Assembly (NCBI RefSeq): GCF_004342885.1
Contig: NZ_SMAB01000001.1
Location: 1 to 64,000 of the forward strand
From: Tepidibacillus fermentans
GTDB lineage: Bacteria; Bacillota; Bacilli; Tepidibacillales; Tepidibacillaceae
DNA: 64,000 bases
Direction: 5' to 3'
Positions 15,758 to 27,124 of the stretch are shown one piece after another. The notes beneath the pieces are model-generated. The model had not been told where the DNA came from and did not search any database. It worked only from the letters and a program-made list of their open reading frames with translations. A program made the position numbers and the translations under genes. Positions within the stretch are counted from its first letter, which is position 1, and each line of letters opens with the position of its first letter.

Positions 15758-17677
15758 TTACTGATAATTGATTTTCTTCATTCGGAATAATTTCCCGTCT
15801 TTATATACATTGATCGTACCCTGCATACCCGGCATAAGAACTAGCTCGATATTCTCATAATATTTTGGGCCTACGATTTGTTCTTCCTTCCATAGTATAT
15901 TTTTACCGCGGGAATCATCTATTGTAATTTTGATTTGAGCCGTTTCCCCTTCTGCTATATCAACCAATACATCCCCCATCACTTTTTTTGCCTCTTTAGG
16001 ATACCCAAGACTAATTGAAATATCCACTTTATCTCCAGCTGTTACCTCGTCTCCTGGAGAAAATGGAAACTGACGAAAGATTTTATCTTTTTCTTGTTCA
16101 GAAGTATATTCCTTTTCAATCATATTAATTTCTAGGCCATACTTTAGAAGTACGCTTCTCGCTTCATCTTCTGTTAATCCAATGAGATTTGGCATCTTGA
16201 ATGTTTTTTTACCTTGACTGATATATAAAGTAACTTTGGTATCTTCAGGTCGAACCATATCGTTAGCAGTCGGATCTTGTTTCACAACATTTCCACTAGG
16301 AACAGTATCACTGTATTCTTCTTTGATCTCGATCTCTTTAAAACCTATTTGTTGAAGTAATAGAGAAGCCTGCCTTTGATCTTTATTGAATAAATCTGGC
16401 ATCGCCATTTTTTCTTTACCTAAACTCACATAGAGCATGATTTTTTGATTGGTTTTCATTTTTCCACCATAATTTGGGTCTTGTTTAATCACATAGCCTT
16501 CTTTGACCACTGGATCCGTCTGTTCAATCATCTCATATTGTAAATGCAATTCGTTAAGTTGTCTGATCGCTTCATCTTTTGGTAATCCTTCCAGTCGTGG
16601 CGTTTCGATCTCAGGAACCTTGAATTTACTATTAATATATTGAAAACCAAAAATTCCCGATAGTGCAATAATGAAAAAAATTGCAATCACTGGGAATACT
16701 CTTTTCTGAAATTTCCTTTTCTTCATTTTTCTTGATTGGGGGGTGTAAGTCGTTTGTAAATGGTCTTGCCCTATATTCTCACTAAATCTTGGAATGATAA
16801 TCGTTGGATCGTCATCTTCGCCTATTGATTGAAGTTGTATTCGTGGTTCGTCGATTCTCTCTGGATCAAGCGCTGTTTCTAAGTCATAAAGCATTTCTTC
16901 TGCTGACTGATACCTTTTTGTCGGATCTTTCTCTAATGCTTTGAGAATAATATTCTCCACGCTCTGTGGGATTTCCGGATTTAGATCACGAGGGTAGTCA
17001 AAATTTTCCTGCAAGTGTTTTAAAGCAACGGTAATTGGGCTGTCACCCGAAAAAGGCAGTTTTCCAGTTAACATTTCATATAAAACAATTCCTAATGAAT
17101 ATAAATCCGTTTTCTCATCGGTAAATCCACCTTTTGCTTGTTCAGGAGATAAATAATGTACAGATCCTAATACCGAACCCGTATGAGTAATTGTTGCTGA
17201 ACTTAAGGTTCTAGCGATTCCAAAATCAGAGACTTTGACCTCTCCATTTTCTCCCACTAATATATTTTGAGGTTTGATATCACGATGGATAATATGATGT
17301 TGATGAGCATGATTTAAGGCCGATGCAATTTTCTTCGCTATATCAAGTGAACGCTCTAGTGAAAGTTTTCCTTCCTTTTGAATCAGTTGTTTCAATGTAT
17401 GTCCTTCGATATATTCCATCACAATATAGTAAAGATCATCTTCTTCCCCTACATCATAGATCGTTACCACATTGTCATGGGATAAGGTAGCGATCGATTC
17501 CGCTTCCCTCTGAAAACGTTTAATAAAATCATCTTCATGAACGAACTCTTGTCTTAAGATCTTTATCGCTACATCCCTTTTTGCCAATTGGTCAAAAGCT
17601 CGATATACTTCTGCCATACCGCCACCACCAATTTTTTCTATTAATTGGTAGCGATGAGCAAGTATTTTCCCAATCAT
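15758..17677 (-). CDS. prkC: Serine/threonine protein kinase PrkC with PASTA repeats
   Basis: A membrane kinase that binds muropeptides outside the cell and phosphorylates cytosolic proteins; in Bacillus it triggers spore germination and responds to cell-wall state. The kinase domain (1-270) has the GGGGMAEVY loop, HRDIKPQN and DFGIA. A single membrane helix near residues 330-352 is followed by three PASTA domains (about 355-560) and a C-terminal beta domain. Length 639 matches B. subtilis (648). It follows prpC, its phosphatase partner, by 27 bases. Confidence 0.97.
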   Translation of the reverse strand: MIGKILAHRYQLIEKIGGGGMAEVYRAFDQLAKRDVAIKILRQEFVHEDDFIKRFQREAESIATLSHDNVVTIYDVGEEDDLYYIVMEYIEGHTLKQLIQKEGKLSLERSLDIAKKIASALNHAHQHHIIHRDIKPQNILVGENGEVKVSDFGIARTLSSATITHTGSVLGSVHYLSPEQAKGGFTDEKTDLYSLGIVLYEMLTGKLPFSGDSPITVALKHLQENFDYPRDLNPEIPQSVENIILKALEKDPTKRYQSAEEMLYDLETALDPERIDEPRIQLQSIGEDDDPTIIIPRFSENIGQDHLQTTYTPQSRKMKKRKFQKRVFPVIAIFFIIALSGIFGFQYINSKFKVPEIETPRLEGLPKDEAIRQLNELHLQYEMIEQTDPVVKEGYVIKQDPNYGGKMKTNQKIMLYVSLGKEKMAMPDLFNKDQRQASLLLQQIGFKEIEIKEEYSDTVPSGNVVKQDPTANDMVRPEDTKVTLYISQGKKTFKMPNLIGLTEDEARSVLLKYGLEINMIEKEYTSEQEKDKIFRQFPFSPGDEVTAGDKVDISISLGYPKEAKKVMGDVLVDIAEGETAQIKITIDDSRGKNILWKEEQIVGPKYYENIELVLMPGMQGTINVYKDGKLFRMKKINYQ

Positions 17678-17704
17678 AGGATTTCACCTCTTTTCTTCCC
17701 CAAG

Positions 17705-18445
17705 TTATCCATGATGAATAAGAATGACGGAAATATTATCCTTTCCTTCGGCTTGATTCGCCTGAAAGATCAATCGCTCAACAACGTGATTTGGATTTTC
17801 TGGAGTAAGATTTACAAGTTCAAAGATTTTTTGATCTGATACTTCATTCGTAAGCCCGTCTGAGCAAAGAAGTAAAGTTTGTCCCTTTTTCCATGGAAGC
17901 AAATTCATATCTACCTTGACATATTCATCCGTACCAAGTGCTCTTGTTAAAATATTTTTTCGCGGGTGATTAATCGCATCTTTTTCCGATATTTGCCCTG
18001 ATTTGAGCAATTCATTCACTAAGGAATGATCACTGGTTAATTGCTGGATTTTCTCGGAATCAATCAAATAAGCCCGACTATCGCCAATATGTCCTAAAAG
18101 AATCTCATCTTCATTCACAATGGCCGCAACAATCGTCGTTCCCATTCCACGATAGCGTTCATCCTTCATTGATTTTTGATAGACGACCGAATTCGCTTTC
18201 TCAATTGCTTCTTCCAAAACGTATTTTAATTCATTAATGTTTCTTGCATTTGCTACAAAAGGATGAAGTTCTTGATAAATTATCTCAACAGCAGTTTTAC
18301 TAGCGATTTCTCCTGCTAAATGTCCTCCCATCCCATCCGCAAGTATAGCAATATATGACCCGTTTGGATACTGTTCACTTAGATAAACATGATCCTCATT
18401 GATTTCTCTAACCTTCCCCACATCAGATCCCAATGCTGTTAACAA
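17705..18445 (-). CDS. prpC: PP2C-type protein phosphatase PrpC
   Basis: The phosphatase that reverses PrkC phosphorylation. PP2C motifs are visible: an N-terminal TDVGKVREINED-like segment (GSDVGKVREINED), LADGMGGHLAGE, GHIGDSRAYL and the C-terminal EGKDNISVILI with the metal-binding Asp. I place the start at the TTG at 18445, because GGGGTGAG lies four bases before it and the resulting N-terminus (LLTALGSDVGK) matches PrpC. A longer open frame reaches 18511 but would overlap rlmN. Length 246 residues. Confidence 0.93.
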   Translation of the reverse strand: MLTALGSDVGKVREINEDHVYLSEQYPNGSYIAILADGMGGHLAGEIASKTAVEIIYQELHPFVANARNINELKYVLEEAIEKANSVVYQKSMKDERYRGMGTTIVAAIVNEDEILLGHIGDSRAYLIDSEKIQQLTSDHSLVNELLKSGQISEKDAINHPRKNILTRALGTDEYVKVDMNLLPWKKGQTLLLCSDGLTNEVSDQKIFELVNLTPENPNHVVERLIFQANQAEGKDNISVILIHHG

Positions 18446-18462
18446 GTTTCTCACCCCAACAT

Positions 18463-19515
18463 TTATAACCGAAATTCTAGATCCATATGTTTTGCACGTA
18501 GCTGGCCACAAGCTGCTTCAATATCCCCACCTTGTTCACGTCTAATCGTAACATTAATATTAGAATCTTCAAGAATCTTTTTGAACCGAAAAATTTGATT
18601 TCTTGGTGTTCTTGTATATACTCTCTCTGGAACATAATTCACAGGAATCAAATTGACATGGCATTTCATTCCTTGAATGAGTTTTGCTAATTCTCGCGCA
18701 TGTTCATCCTGATCATTTACATTTCCCATTAAGGCATACTCAAAAGTAATCCTTCGCTTCGTCGTATTGATATAGTAATGACAGGCTTCCATTAATTCCT
18801 TAATCGGATATTTCTTGTTAATGGGCATCAATCTTGTTCTTAGTTCCTCATTTGGTGCATGTAAAGAAACAGCGAAACCCACTTGCCATTTTAGATCCGC
18901 GAAATCATAAATTCGCGGAACAATCCCACTTGTTGAGACAGTAATATGACGTTGCCCAATTTTCAACCCTTTATCTTCATTCACAATCTTTATAAATTGA
19001 ATGGTAGCATCATAATTATCAAATGGTTCGCCTGATCCCATGACCACAATGCTACTCACTCTCTCACCTGTTCTATCTAATAATTTTTGCGACTCGACCA
19101 CTTGAGCAACAATTTCACCCGGTGTTAAGTTCCGAGCTACTCCACCTAAAGTAGAAGCACAAAAAGTACATCCCATCCGACATCCAACCTGTGTAGTCAC
19201 ACATACGGAGTTACCATAATTATGTTTCATAATGACCGTTTCAATAGCATGTCCATCATGAAGTTGAAAGAGAAATTTCACTGTTCCATCTTGAGAACGA
19301 TGTTCTGTCAAGGTATGCAAAGCCTGAAATTCAAACTCTTCAGCAATCTTTGCACGTAACGATTGAGGAAGATTGCTCATTTCATCAATTGAATCAACAC
19401 GGTTTACATATAACCATTGATAGATTTGTTCAGCACGGTAACCTTGTTCTTGATGTTCTTTTAACCAAGATTTCCATTCTTCGATTGTAAAATCATAGAT
19501 GTTTCTTTTCTGCAT
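18463..19515 (-). CDS. rlmN: 23S rRNA (adenine-2503-C2)-methyltransferase RlmN
   Basis: A radical SAM enzyme methylating C2 of A2503 in 23S rRNA (and A37 in some tRNAs). The cluster motif CRMGCTFC (C-x3-C-x2-C) is near residue 112, and the resolving cysteine lies in EAACGQLR near the C-terminus. Length 350 matches the family. It lies between rsmB and prpC, as in B. subtilis. Confidence 0.97.
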   Translation of the reverse strand: MQKRNIYDFTIEEWKSWLKEHQEQGYRAEQIYQWLYVNRVDSIDEMSNLPQSLRAKIAEEFEFQALHTLTEHRSQDGTVKFLFQLHDGHAIETVIMKHNYGNSVCVTTQVGCRMGCTFCASTLGGVARNLTPGEIVAQVVESQKLLDRTGERVSSIVVMGSGEPFDNYDATIQFIKIVNEDKGLKIGQRHITVSTSGIVPRIYDFADLKWQVGFAVSLHAPNEELRTRLMPINKKYPIKELMEACHYYINTTKRRITFEYALMGNVNDQDEHARELAKLIQGMKCHVNLIPVNYVPERVYTRTPRNQIFRFKKILEDSNINVTIRREQGGDIEAACGQLRAKHMDLEFRL

Positions 19516-19547
19516 AAGTTTTGTTCACCATCTCATTTATTATTGTT

Positions 19548-20912
19548 CTACTTTCTAATGAGTCGACTAATAAAAAAACCATCCGTGTTAAAATAATGAG
19601 GAAGAATCTGAATCATTCCTTTGCTTGCATCTAATTTGTCATTGACAATTTGAGGTAAATACCTCGGAAGAAATGGATCAAGTTCAAATTCTGGATGATC
19701 ATTTACAAATGAAAGAATCATATTTTGATTCTCTTCTTTCGTCATTGTACAAGTACTATATACAAGAACCCCGCCTATTTTTAGTAATGGAGCAACCGTT
19801 TCAAGAATCTCCCGTTGTACTCTTGTAATTTGTTGTATTTGATTCTCCGTCTTCGCCCACTTTAAGTCTGGTTTTCTGCGAATCACACCCAATCCTGAAC
19901 AAGGTACATCTAATAAGATTCGATCAAATATAGATGAAAAATGTTCTTTTAATTCCCTCGCATCTGCAAGAATCGTTTCAATGATATGTAATCCTAGTCT
20001 CTTTTGCTGCTCTTCAATTAAACGGATTTTATGTTTATGTAAATCGGCTGCAACAATTCTACCTTGATCATTCATTTTTTCTACAATATGTGTCGTTTTT
20101 CCCCCTGGAGCTGCTGCTGCATCAAGTACAGTCATGTCTGGTTTTGGATCTAATACTTCCGCTACCAGCATCGAACTGCCATCTTGAACGGTAAAATACC
20201 CCATTTCATACCACTTACTTAAAGCTAAATTTCCTACACCTTTTACGATAATTCCTTGTTGGGACAGTGGTGAGGGCAAAACTTCGATTTCATCTTGATA
20301 TTCTTCTTTTAAAAGTTTAACCATTTCATCTCTTGATATTTTTAATGGATTTATTCGGATCGAATGATGGGGTGGTAAATTATTCACTCTACAAATCTGT
20401 TCCGCTTCCTCTTCTCCATAATCCTCGATAAAACGAGAAACCAACCACTCTGGATGCGAGTGTTCGAGAGCAATTTTCTCTTTTACAGAAAGATGATCAG
20501 GGATCCGGAGTTGGTCTTTCTTTCGCAAATAATTACGTAAGATAGCATTGACCATCCCGGATAACCCTTGATGGCCACGCTTTTTGGCAATATTCACCGC
20601 CTCATTGACCACAGCATGAGGAGGAATTCGGTCCAGATACCATATTTGATAAATACTTATCCGCAGTAGATTGCGTACCCATGGTTCTAACTTCTCTAAA
20701 GGTGTTCGTAAAAAAGGCATTAACATCCAATCGATCCGATTCAAATGTTGAATCGTCCCATAAATCACTTGGGTAGCAAAATTAGCATCGGTACGAGATA
20801 ATTGTGCCTTTTGTAATGTCTGATTCAATTGTAAATTACTATATGAATGATGGATATCTACTTTTGTCAGTACATCAAGAGCAACCTCTCTAGCTGTCCA
20901 CTTCTTGTTCAT
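19548..20912 (-). CDS. rsmB: 16S rRNA (cytosine-967-C5)-methyltransferase RsmB
   Basis: Methylates C5 of C967 in 16S rRNA. An N-terminal NusB-like domain (residues 1-140) is followed by a Rossmann methyltransferase domain with the SAM-binding segment DAAAAPGGKTTHI, the motif IV DVPCSGLG, and the catalytic Cys in STCT. I choose ATG 20912 over the GTG at 20921, because the GTG overlaps the Shine-Dalgarno sequence AGGTGA. The start lies inside the end of fmt (23-base overlap). Length 454 residues. Confidence 0.95.
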   Translation of the reverse strand: MNKKWTAREVALDVLTKVDIHHSYSNLQLNQTLQKAQLSRTDANFATQVIYGTIQHLNRIDWMLMPFLRTPLEKLEPWVRNLLRISIYQIWYLDRIPPHAVVNEAVNIAKKRGHQGLSGMVNAILRNYLRKKDQLRIPDHLSVKEKIALEHSHPEWLVSRFIEDYGEEEAEQICRVNNLPPHHSIRINPLKISRDEMVKLLKEEYQDEIEVLPSPLSQQGIIVKGVGNLALSKWYEMGYFTVQDGSSMLVAEVLDPKPDMTVLDAAAAPGGKTTHIVEKMNDQGRIVAADLHKHKIRLIEEQQKRLGLHIIETILADARELKEHFSSIFDRILLDVPCSGLGVIRRKPDLKWAKTENQIQQITRVQREILETVAPLLKIGGVLVYSTCTMTKEENQNMILSFVNDHPEFELDPFLPRYLPQIVNDKLDASKGMIQILPHYFNTDGFFISRLIRK

Positions 20913-21846
20913 TGATTTCACCTAATTTTTCCCCTTCTTGAACTTGAGCTCCTTGTAAGAAAGAAACAATGTCCATCTTTTTCTTTCCTGCAGGCTGAAT
21001 TTCTTTTAACTCTATTGCTCCATCCTTTGTTGCAACCAGAAGCTGATCCTTTGTCACTCGTAAAATCGTTCCTGGCTCTGTCTCATGATGATATGGGAAT
21101 GGTTCTGCCCACCAAACTTTAACGTTCTGCCCTTTATAAGTAGTAAAAGCAACAGGCCATGGATTCATCCCACGAATTTGGTTATAGATTTGAGTGCTTG
21201 TCTTATTCCAAACGATTCTTTCATCTTCTCTTTTTATCATTGGTGCATAGGTTGCCAAATGATCATCTTGAGGGATCGGGTGAATCGTACCTTCCTCAAT
21301 TTTTTTGATCGTTTCAATGAGCAGGTTTTTTCCTACTTGACTTAATTTATCGTGAAGAGTTCCTACTGTATCATCGGATTCAATCACTACTTTTGCTTGA
21401 GATAAAATATCACCTGCATCTAGTTCCTTTACCATATACATGATGGTAACCCCTGTTTCTTTTTCCCCATGAATAATACTTTGATGAATAGGTGCAGCCC
21501 CACGATATTTTGGTAATAATGAGGCATGCACATTTATTGCTTTAAACTTAGGAGTGAAAAGTAAAGGCTCAGGTATAATCTGCCCATAAGCAGCAGTAAC
21601 TATTAAATCTGGCTTCCAGCTCAGAACATGTTCAATCGCTTCTTCACGTTTGATTCGCTCAGGTTGAAACACCTCTAATCCTAATTTAATCGCTAACTCT
21701 TTAACAGGAGATGGGGTTAGGATTTGTTTCCTCCCCTTTGGACGATCGGGTTGAGTTACCACACCAACGACATTATATCCATGATCGACTAGTGATTGCA
21801 AAGAAGGGACTGCAAAATCAGGAGTCCCCATGAAAACAATTCTCAT
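20890..21846 (-). CDS. fmt: Methionyl-tRNA formyltransferase
   Basis: Formylates initiator Met-tRNA using 10-formyltetrahydrofolate. The N-terminal catalytic domain has the folate/active-site region VHASLLPKYRGAAPIHQSI near residue 108, then the motif DAGDIL; the C-terminal OB-like domain follows from about residue 205. Length 318 is typical. It follows def, whose product removes the formyl group, by 13 bases. Confidence 0.97.
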   Translation of the reverse strand: MRIVFMGTPDFAVPSLQSLVDHGYNVVGVVTQPDRPKGRKQILTPSPVKELAIKLGLEVFQPERIKREEAIEHVLSWKPDLIVTAAYGQIIPEPLLFTPKFKAINVHASLLPKYRGAAPIHQSIIHGEKETGVTIMYMVKELDAGDILSQAKVVIESDDTVGTLHDKLSQVGKNLLIETIKKIEEGTIHPIPQDDHLATYAPMIKREDERIVWNKTSTQIYNQIRGMNPWPVAFTTYKGQNVKVWWAEPFPYHHETEPGTILRVTKDQLLVATKDGAIELKEIQPAGKKKMDIVSFLQGAQVQEGEKLGEINEQEVDS

Positions 21847-21859
21847 TCAAAATTCACTC

Positions 21860-22324
21860 CTATATATTTAATTCTTCTTTATATAGTTCTAATGCCAAAT
21901 CTGTAAATAGTACACCATTCAAATGATCAATTTCATGTAATAATGCCCGCGCTTTTAATCCAGTACCTTCCACGATGATTTCTTGGCCGTTACGATCTAG
22001 TCCTTTTACCTTGACATGGTTTGGTCGTTTTACCTTACCTACTACTCCAGGTACACTTAAACAACCTTCTGGACCGACTTGCTCACCATCTTTTTCAATA
22101 ACTTCAGGATTGATCAATTCAATCAATCCATCACCTACATCGATGACGATGACTCGTTTAAGAATGGCTATCTGCGGTGCAGCTAAACCAACACCATTCG
22201 CATCATACATCGTTTCAGCCATATCATCTAACAATTTATGGATTCTTGGAGTAATTTCTTTAACAGGTTTTGAAATTTCTCTAAGTAATGGATCGGTATC
22301 TTTTAAAATGACTCGAATGGCCAT
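21860..22324 (-). CDS. def: Peptide deformylase
   Basis: Removes the N-formyl group from new proteins; a metal-dependent hydrolase. All three motifs are present: [17 protein letters not shown] with the metal-binding Cys, and the HEIDHLNG helix (HExxH). The start at 22324 (MAIRVILKD) is chosen because GGAGGGAG precedes it at the right distance; a longer frame reaching 22363 would overlap the end of priA. Length 154 residues. Confidence 0.97.
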   Translation of the reverse strand: MAIRVILKDTDPLLREISKPVKEITPRIHKLLDDMAETMYDANGVGLAAPQIAILKRVIVIDVGDGLIELINPEVIEKDGEQVGPEGCLSVPGVVGKVKRPNHVKVKGLDRNGQEIIVEGTGLKARALLHEIDHLNGVLFTDLALELYKEELNI

Positions 22325-22337
22325 TGATATCTCCCTC

Positions 22338-24761
22338 CTATAAAAGCATATATGGATCGACATCTACTTGGATGAGTATTTTTCGATCTTTGATCGATTC
22401 ATTCACAACTTGAATGGCTCGATGAATCGCTTTATTGACTATAAAATATTCATCATTATATTTTACCACGCATTGAAATCGATATCTATCTTTGATCTTT
22501 GGAATAGGTGCTGCAACAGGTCCCAAAACCTCGGCAGAAATTTTCAACATACCCTTTAGTTCTCTTGCAAACCGTTCAATTGCTTTCATTGCGAGCATAA
22601 GATTCTCATGGCTAAATTGAATGAGAATCATTCTTGTAAAGGGTGGATAATGTAATAGATTTCGCTGTTCTAATTCTTTCCTAAAAAAGGAGTTATAATC
22701 ATGATGACTCGCATGTTCAATACTGTAATGTTCAGGATCATAGGTTTGGATGATAACGTCTCCAGGTAATTGGTGTCTTCCTGCTCTTCCACTTACTTGA
22801 GTTAATAGTTGAAACGTGCGTTCTGCTGAGCGAAAATCGGGAAGACGCAATAGAGAGTCGGCAGAAATAACCCCGACTAATGTCACTTTTGGAAAATCGA
22901 GACCTTTAGCAATCATTTGTGTACCGAGAAGAATATCTGCTTGTTCATTCTTAAAGACATTCAGCAATCGTTCGTGCGCTCCCTTTTTACTCGTCGTATC
23001 TACATCCATACGAATGACACGAACTCCTGGGAAACGTTTTGTTAGTTCTTCTTCTACTTTCTGTGTGCCCGTACCAAAATAACGTATATAAGGACTATGA
23101 CACTCTGGGCATAGTTTTGGTTGATGTTCTGTATAACCACAATAGTGACAACGTAATGATCGGTCAGAATGATGATAGGTTAAGGATATATCACAATGAG
23201 GACATTTCATCACATAGCCACAAGAACGACACATCACAAAAGTGGAATAACCTCGACGATTCAGAAACAAGACGATTTGTTCTTTTTTCTCTAATTTTTC
23301 TTCGATCTTCTCTTGTAACATTTGGCTAAACATGGATCGATTTCCCATCCGCAGTTGCTCTCGCATATCCACAATGTGTACCGTCGGCAACTGACTACCA
23401 AACACTCGTTCAGGTAATTCTAATAGTTGATAGTTTTGTTTTGACGCTTGATAATAAGATTCCATCGAAGGGGTCGCACTTCCAAGAACCAATGTGGCAT
23501 GATGATATTTGGCTCGCCAAATTGCAATATCACGAGCATGGTATTTTGGATGTTCTTCTTGTTTATAGGAACTCTCATGCTCCTCATCAATAATAATAAG
23601 GCCCAAGTTTCGAAAAGGAGCAAAGATCGCTGACCTAGCACCAACGACAATCTTCGCATTACCTTTTTGAATCCGTCGCCATTCATCATAACGCTCCCCT
23701 TGAGACATTCTGCTGTGCATCACAGCAACCAATTCACCAAATCTTCCCTTAAACCGCTCTACCATCTGCGGTGTTAAAGAGATTTCGGGTACTAATAATA
23801 TAGAATCTTTTCCCTGTTCAAGTGCGTGTTGAATTGCACTCAGATAGATTTCTGTTTTCCCACTTCCTGTAATTCCATGAAGGAGAAAAGGGACCGTTCG
23901 TTGATTTTCCATCGAGTCAATAATTTTTCGAAGAACTTGATCTTGCATCGGAGTTAACGTGATTTTCTTATCTTGAAAAACGCGATCCTTATAAGGATCC
24001 CGATATTCTTCTTTTTCTATGATGGTAAAATTACCTTTTTTTACCAATAACTGAATTGTACTGCGTGTTATTTTTAATTCAGAGAGTAATTGAGAAAGAC
24101 TCACTTCATCGATTTCACGACTGATAAAATATTCAAGAACCATTTTTTGTTTTATTGCTTGCTTTGGTAAAGCGGCGATTTCTAATAATAATTGTTCTAA
24201 CGTTAAACGAGACTTCAAGTATGGTATCTTTTTCTTTGCTGTTTTGTCTTTAAATTCCCTTTGTAATTCTAAAACACCTGATTGAATCAGCTCTTTAATG
24301 ATTTTCTCATTCCCTGGAAAACTCCCTAGCAATTTCTTGATGCTTACGGGTTGACGTGGTCGTATCCAGTCCATAATTTCTATTTCAATCAACGTCAAAT
24401 CCGATAGTTCTTTATTCCCGATGATAATATATTCTTCCATCTTTGTTTTTAGAGCAGCGGGTAGGAGAATTTGATAAGTACGAAACAATTGACTTACATA
24501 ATATTCACTCATCCATTTTCCTAGTTGAATCATCTCTTGACTTAATGAGGGAATGATATCGAGAACCTCATGGATCGGCCTTATCTTTCCCACTTCAGTC
24601 GTTTCATGAATATCTACGACATAACCCTGAACCAGACGATTGGTTAAAGGAACGAGTACACGACTTCCCACTTGTATCGTCGACCGATAAGGTTCAGGAA
24701 TTTGATAGTCAAACCCTTGGTGTTTTAAATCTGGTATATCAATCACGACCGTTGCGTACAC
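22338..24761 (-). CDS. priA: Primosomal helicase PriA
   Basis: Recognises stalled forks and loads the replicative helicase. The 807 residues comprise an N-terminal 3' DNA-binding domain (YATVVIDIP start), a winged helix, Walker [10 protein letters not shown] near residue 295, DEEH near 395, and a zinc-binding insertion with four CxxC pairs ([13 protein letters not shown], then CHYC and CPEC) near residues 515-560. The start is a GTG and overlaps the coaBC end by 23 bases. Confidence 0.97.
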   Translation of the reverse strand: MYATVVIDIPDLKHQGFDYQIPEPYRSTIQVGSRVLVPLTNRLVQGYVVDIHETTEVGKIRPIHEVLDIIPSLSQEMIQLGKWMSEYYVSQLFRTYQILLPAALKTKMEEYIIIGNKELSDLTLIEIEIMDWIRPRQPVSIKKLLGSFPGNEKIIKELIQSGVLELQREFKDKTAKKKIPYLKSRLTLEQLLLEIAALPKQAIKQKMVLEYFISREIDEVSLSQLLSELKITRSTIQLLVKKGNFTIIEKEEYRDPYKDRVFQDKKITLTPMQDQVLRKIIDSMENQRTVPFLLHGITGSGKTEIYLSAIQHALEQGKDSILLVPEISLTPQMVERFKGRFGELVAVMHSRMSQGERYDEWRRIQKGNAKIVVGARSAIFAPFRNLGLIIIDEEHESSYKQEEHPKYHARDIAIWRAKYHHATLVLGSATPSMESYYQASKQNYQLLELPERVFGSQLPTVHIVDMREQLRMGNRSMFSQMLQEKIEEKLEKKEQIVLFLNRRGYSTFVMCRSCGYVMKCPHCDISLTYHHSDRSLRCHYCGYTEHQPKLCPECHSPYIRYFGTGTQKVEEELTKRFPGVRVIRMDVDTTSKKGAHERLLNVFKNEQADILLGTQMIAKGLDFPKVTLVGVISADSLLRLPDFRSAERTFQLLTQVSGRAGRHQLPGDVIIQTYDPEHYSIEHASHHDYNSFFRKELEQRNLLHYPPFTRMILIQFSHENLMLAMKAIERFARELKGMLKISAEVLGPVAAPIPKIKDRYRFQCVVKYNDEYFIVNKAIHRAIQVVNESIKDRKILIQVDVDPYMLL

Positions 24762-25965
24762 TTTGACTCTTTCCTTCCAAACGGAGTATGATTTGATTCA
24801 GGATTTGATGTGCCAGTTCTTTTTTACTCATCATGGGGTAGTCAATTTGCTCTCCCTCTTTCGTGATCAAAGTCACAATATTCGTATCCCCTTCAAACCC
24901 CGCACCTTCTAGTAATATATGATTCGCGATAATCATATCCATATTTTTTTTCTTTAACTTTCCTTTTGCTCGTTCGATGACATCTTCCGATTCTGCAGCA
25001 AAACCGATTAATAATTGATGATCTTTTTTCCTTTTTCCTACTTCTAATGCAACATCTTTTGTTCGTTCCATTTCTATGATCCAGTCGCCTTCTCCCTTTT
25101 TAAATTTTTGATCGTAGACGACTTTAGGTCGATAATCTGCCACAGCTGCTGCTTTAATGATTACATCTGCATTATCTAATTGGTTCATCACCGCTTGGTA
25201 CATCTCTTCAGCGGATTCAACTAAAATCATTTCAACATTTGCTGGAACTGAAAGGCTGGTTTTCCCTGAAACAAGAATCACCTTTCCACCACGTTCTACA
25301 ACTGCTTCTGCAAACGCATACCCCATCTTCCCTGTAGAACGATTGGTAAAAAAACGAACAGGGTCAATTTTTTCTCGAGTTGCACCTGCTGTAATCAGAA
25401 AAGTTTTTCCTTTAAAATCTTGGGAACTTTGAAAATATGACTCAATTGCGGCAACAATTTCTTCCGGTTCTGCCAAACGACCTTTACCTACATAACCACA
25501 AGCCAATAATCCTGCATTTGGCTCAATGAAACGTACTCCTCTTGATTTTAGGATTCGAATGTTCTCTTTTACCGCAGGATGATCATACATATGTACATTC
25601 ATCGCTGGAGCAATAATAATGGGTGATTGTACTGCTAATAAAGTGGTTGATAGCATATCATCAGCAATTCCATGTGCCAACTTTGCGATGATATTAGCTG
25701 TAGCGGGGGCGATAATGACTAAATCAGCCCGATCCGCAATATCGATGTGAGAGACCACTTTGGGATTTTTTTCAGCAAATGTATCGAGATACACTTCATT
25801 CCGAGATAGGGTTTGTAAGGTAAGCGGTGTGATAAATTTTGTAGCTGATTCCGTCATTACCACTTGAACATTGGCGCCTTTTTTGGTTAGTTGACTAACT
25901 AGAATTGCTGCCTTATAAGCTGCGATTCCTCCCGATACCCCTAAAAGAATATTTTTACCTTTCAT
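24739..25965 (-). CDS. coaBC: Bifunctional CoaBC (phosphopantothenoylcysteine decarboxylase/synthetase)
   Basis: Two coenzyme A steps in one chain. The N-terminal FMN-dependent decarboxylase domain (residues 1-185) has GGIAAYK, the APAMNVHM motif and the LACG loop; the C-terminal CTP-dependent synthetase domain has TAGATREKIDPVRFFTN and NRSTGKMG. I choose ATG 25965 (MKGKNILLG), because AAAGGAG lies at the right distance. Length 408 residues. Confidence 0.96.
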   Translation of the reverse strand: MKGKNILLGVSGGIAAYKAAILVSQLTKKGANVQVVMTESATKFITPLTLQTLSRNEVYLDTFAEKNPKVVSHIDIADRADLVIIAPATANIIAKLAHGIADDMLSTTLLAVQSPIIIAPAMNVHMYDHPAVKENIRILKSRGVRFIEPNAGLLACGYVGKGRLAEPEEIVAAIESYFQSSQDFKGKTFLITAGATREKIDPVRFFTNRSTGKMGYAFAEAVVERGGKVILVSGKTSLSVPANVEMILVESAEEMYQAVMNQLDNADVIIKAAAVADYRPKVVYDQKFKKGEGDWIIEMERTKDVALEVGKRKKDHQLLIGFAAESEDVIERAKGKLKKKNMDMIIANHILLEGAGFEGDTNIVTLITKEGEQIDYPMMSKKELAHQILNQIILRLEGKSQSVRNGRD

Positions 25966-26028
25966 GCCGTTCACTCCTTTATTCTCACTAAAAAAATAAC
26001 AACCGAAAGGGGTTGTTATTTTTATTGA

Positions 26029-26226
26029 TTATCTATTGTTTTCAATCATCACTTGATCCTCATAGATTTCTTCTAAAGACTTTCCCACATATTTATTCGA
26101 TTTAGGTGAAGAGATGAGTAGTGGTTCGCCGTCTCTTAATTTTCGAGCTCGCTTAGAAGCTGCTACGACAAGAATATACTTACTTTCAACCTTTTCTAAT
26201 AGTTTGTCGATCGATGGATATAACAT
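26029..26226 (-). CDS. rpoZ: DNA-directed RNA polymerase omega subunit
   Basis: A 65-residue omega subunit that helps assemble and stabilise RNA polymerase. The segments MLYPSIDKLLEKVESKYILVVAASKRARKL show the conserved RPxxDxL-like start and the KRARQ-like helix. The start adjoins the gmk stop without a gap, after the Shine-Dalgarno sequence AAAGGAGG. The order gmk-rpoZ-coaBC is the usual one. Confidence 0.95.
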   Translation of the reverse strand: MLYPSIDKLLEKVESKYILVVAASKRARKLRDGEPLLISSPKSNKYVGKSLEEIYEDQVMIENNR

Positions 26227-26844
26227 CTAAAGTTCCTCCTTTAGCCATTGTTCATAATAAGGTAGGATCCGTTCTTTTCGTAAACGTTCAGCTTCGATAA
26301 TCGCCTGAATTCGTTTCACTGCCTTACTAATCTCATCATTCACAACGGCATAGTCATAATACTTTAACATTTTTAGTTCTTCTTTCGCCGCATTCATCCG
26401 CCTGATTAAATTCTCATCATTTTCCGTTCCTCTATGGATAATCCGATTTTTTAATTCAGCTAAGGATGGAGGTATCAAGAAAATAAAGATCCCTTCAGGA
26501 TATGTTTGTTTAACTTTTAAGGCTCCTTGTACCTCAATTTCAAGGATAATATCTTTCCCTTGTTGAATGGTTTCCTCTACAAAACGACGTGGTGTTCCGT
26601 AGTAGTTTCCTACGTATTCTGCCCATTCTAATAACTCATTGTTTTGAATCATTTGCTGAAATGCTTCCCGTGTTTTAAAAAAATAATTAATTCCCTCTAC
26701 TTCTCCAATCCGAGGTGATCTCGTTGTTGCAGAAACAGAATACACAATATCTGATTGTTCTTTGCGAAGGACTGAACAGACAGTACCCTTACCCACGCCT
26801 GATGGTCCAGAAAGAACAATCAAAAGCCCTTTTTGTACAAACAT
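26227..26844 (-). CDS. gmk: Guanylate kinase
   Basis: Phosphorylates GMP to GDP. The P-loop [10 protein letters not shown] lies at residues 11-20, followed by the GMP-binding region ([17 protein letters not shown]) and the lid segment. I place the start at ATG 26844 (MFVQKGLL), because a longer frame would overlap the upstream remA gene; GGAG lies about 11 bases before. Length 205 residues fits the family. Confidence 0.96.
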   Translation of the reverse strand: MFVQKGLLIVLSGPSGVGKGTVCSVLRKEQSDIVYSVSATTRSPRIGEVEGINYFFKTREAFQQMIQNNELLEWAEYVGNYYGTPRRFVEETIQQGKDIILEIEVQGALKVKQTYPEGIFIFLIPPSLAELKNRIIHRGTENDENLIRRMNAAKEELKMLKYYDYAVVNDEISKAVKRIQAIIEAERLRKERILPYYEQWLKEEL

Positions 26845-26863
26845 GTTTGCTGACACTCCTATA

Positions 26864-27124
26864 TTATTCTTCTCCCATCTCTTCCTTAGAAGTAAGACGA
26901 TGTGCGACAGTTTCTGGTTGAACAGCAGATAGAATGACATGATCACTATCTGTAATGATAACTGCACGAGTTCTTCTACCATAGGTTGCATCAATCAGCA
27001 TACTTCGATCTCTTGCCTCTTGAATAATCCGTTTAATTGGTGCCGATTCAGGACTTACGATCGAAATAATTCGATTTGCTGAAACAATATTCCCAAATCC
27101 AATGTTGATTAATTTAATTGACAT
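26864..27124 (-). CDS. remA: Extracellular matrix regulator RemA
   Basis: An 86-residue DUF370 protein. In B. subtilis RemA is a DNA-binding activator of biofilm matrix and osmoprotectant genes. The near-invariant sequence starts [19 protein letters not shown] and continues with [17 protein letters not shown]. The presence of remA and an OpuA-type operon in one genome is notable, as RemA activates opuA in B. subtilis. It lies between yloC and gmk, as in that species. Confidence 0.95.
   Translation of the reverse strand: MSIKLINIGFGNIVSANRIISIVSPESAPIKRIIQEARDRSMLIDATYGRRTRAVIITDSDHVILSAVQPETVAHRLTSKEEMGEE

Noticed and set aside
22816-23689. Several plus- and minus-strand frames inside priA
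   Set aside because: They overlap conserved helicase and zinc-binding motifs of priA in other frames and lack ribosome-binding sites.
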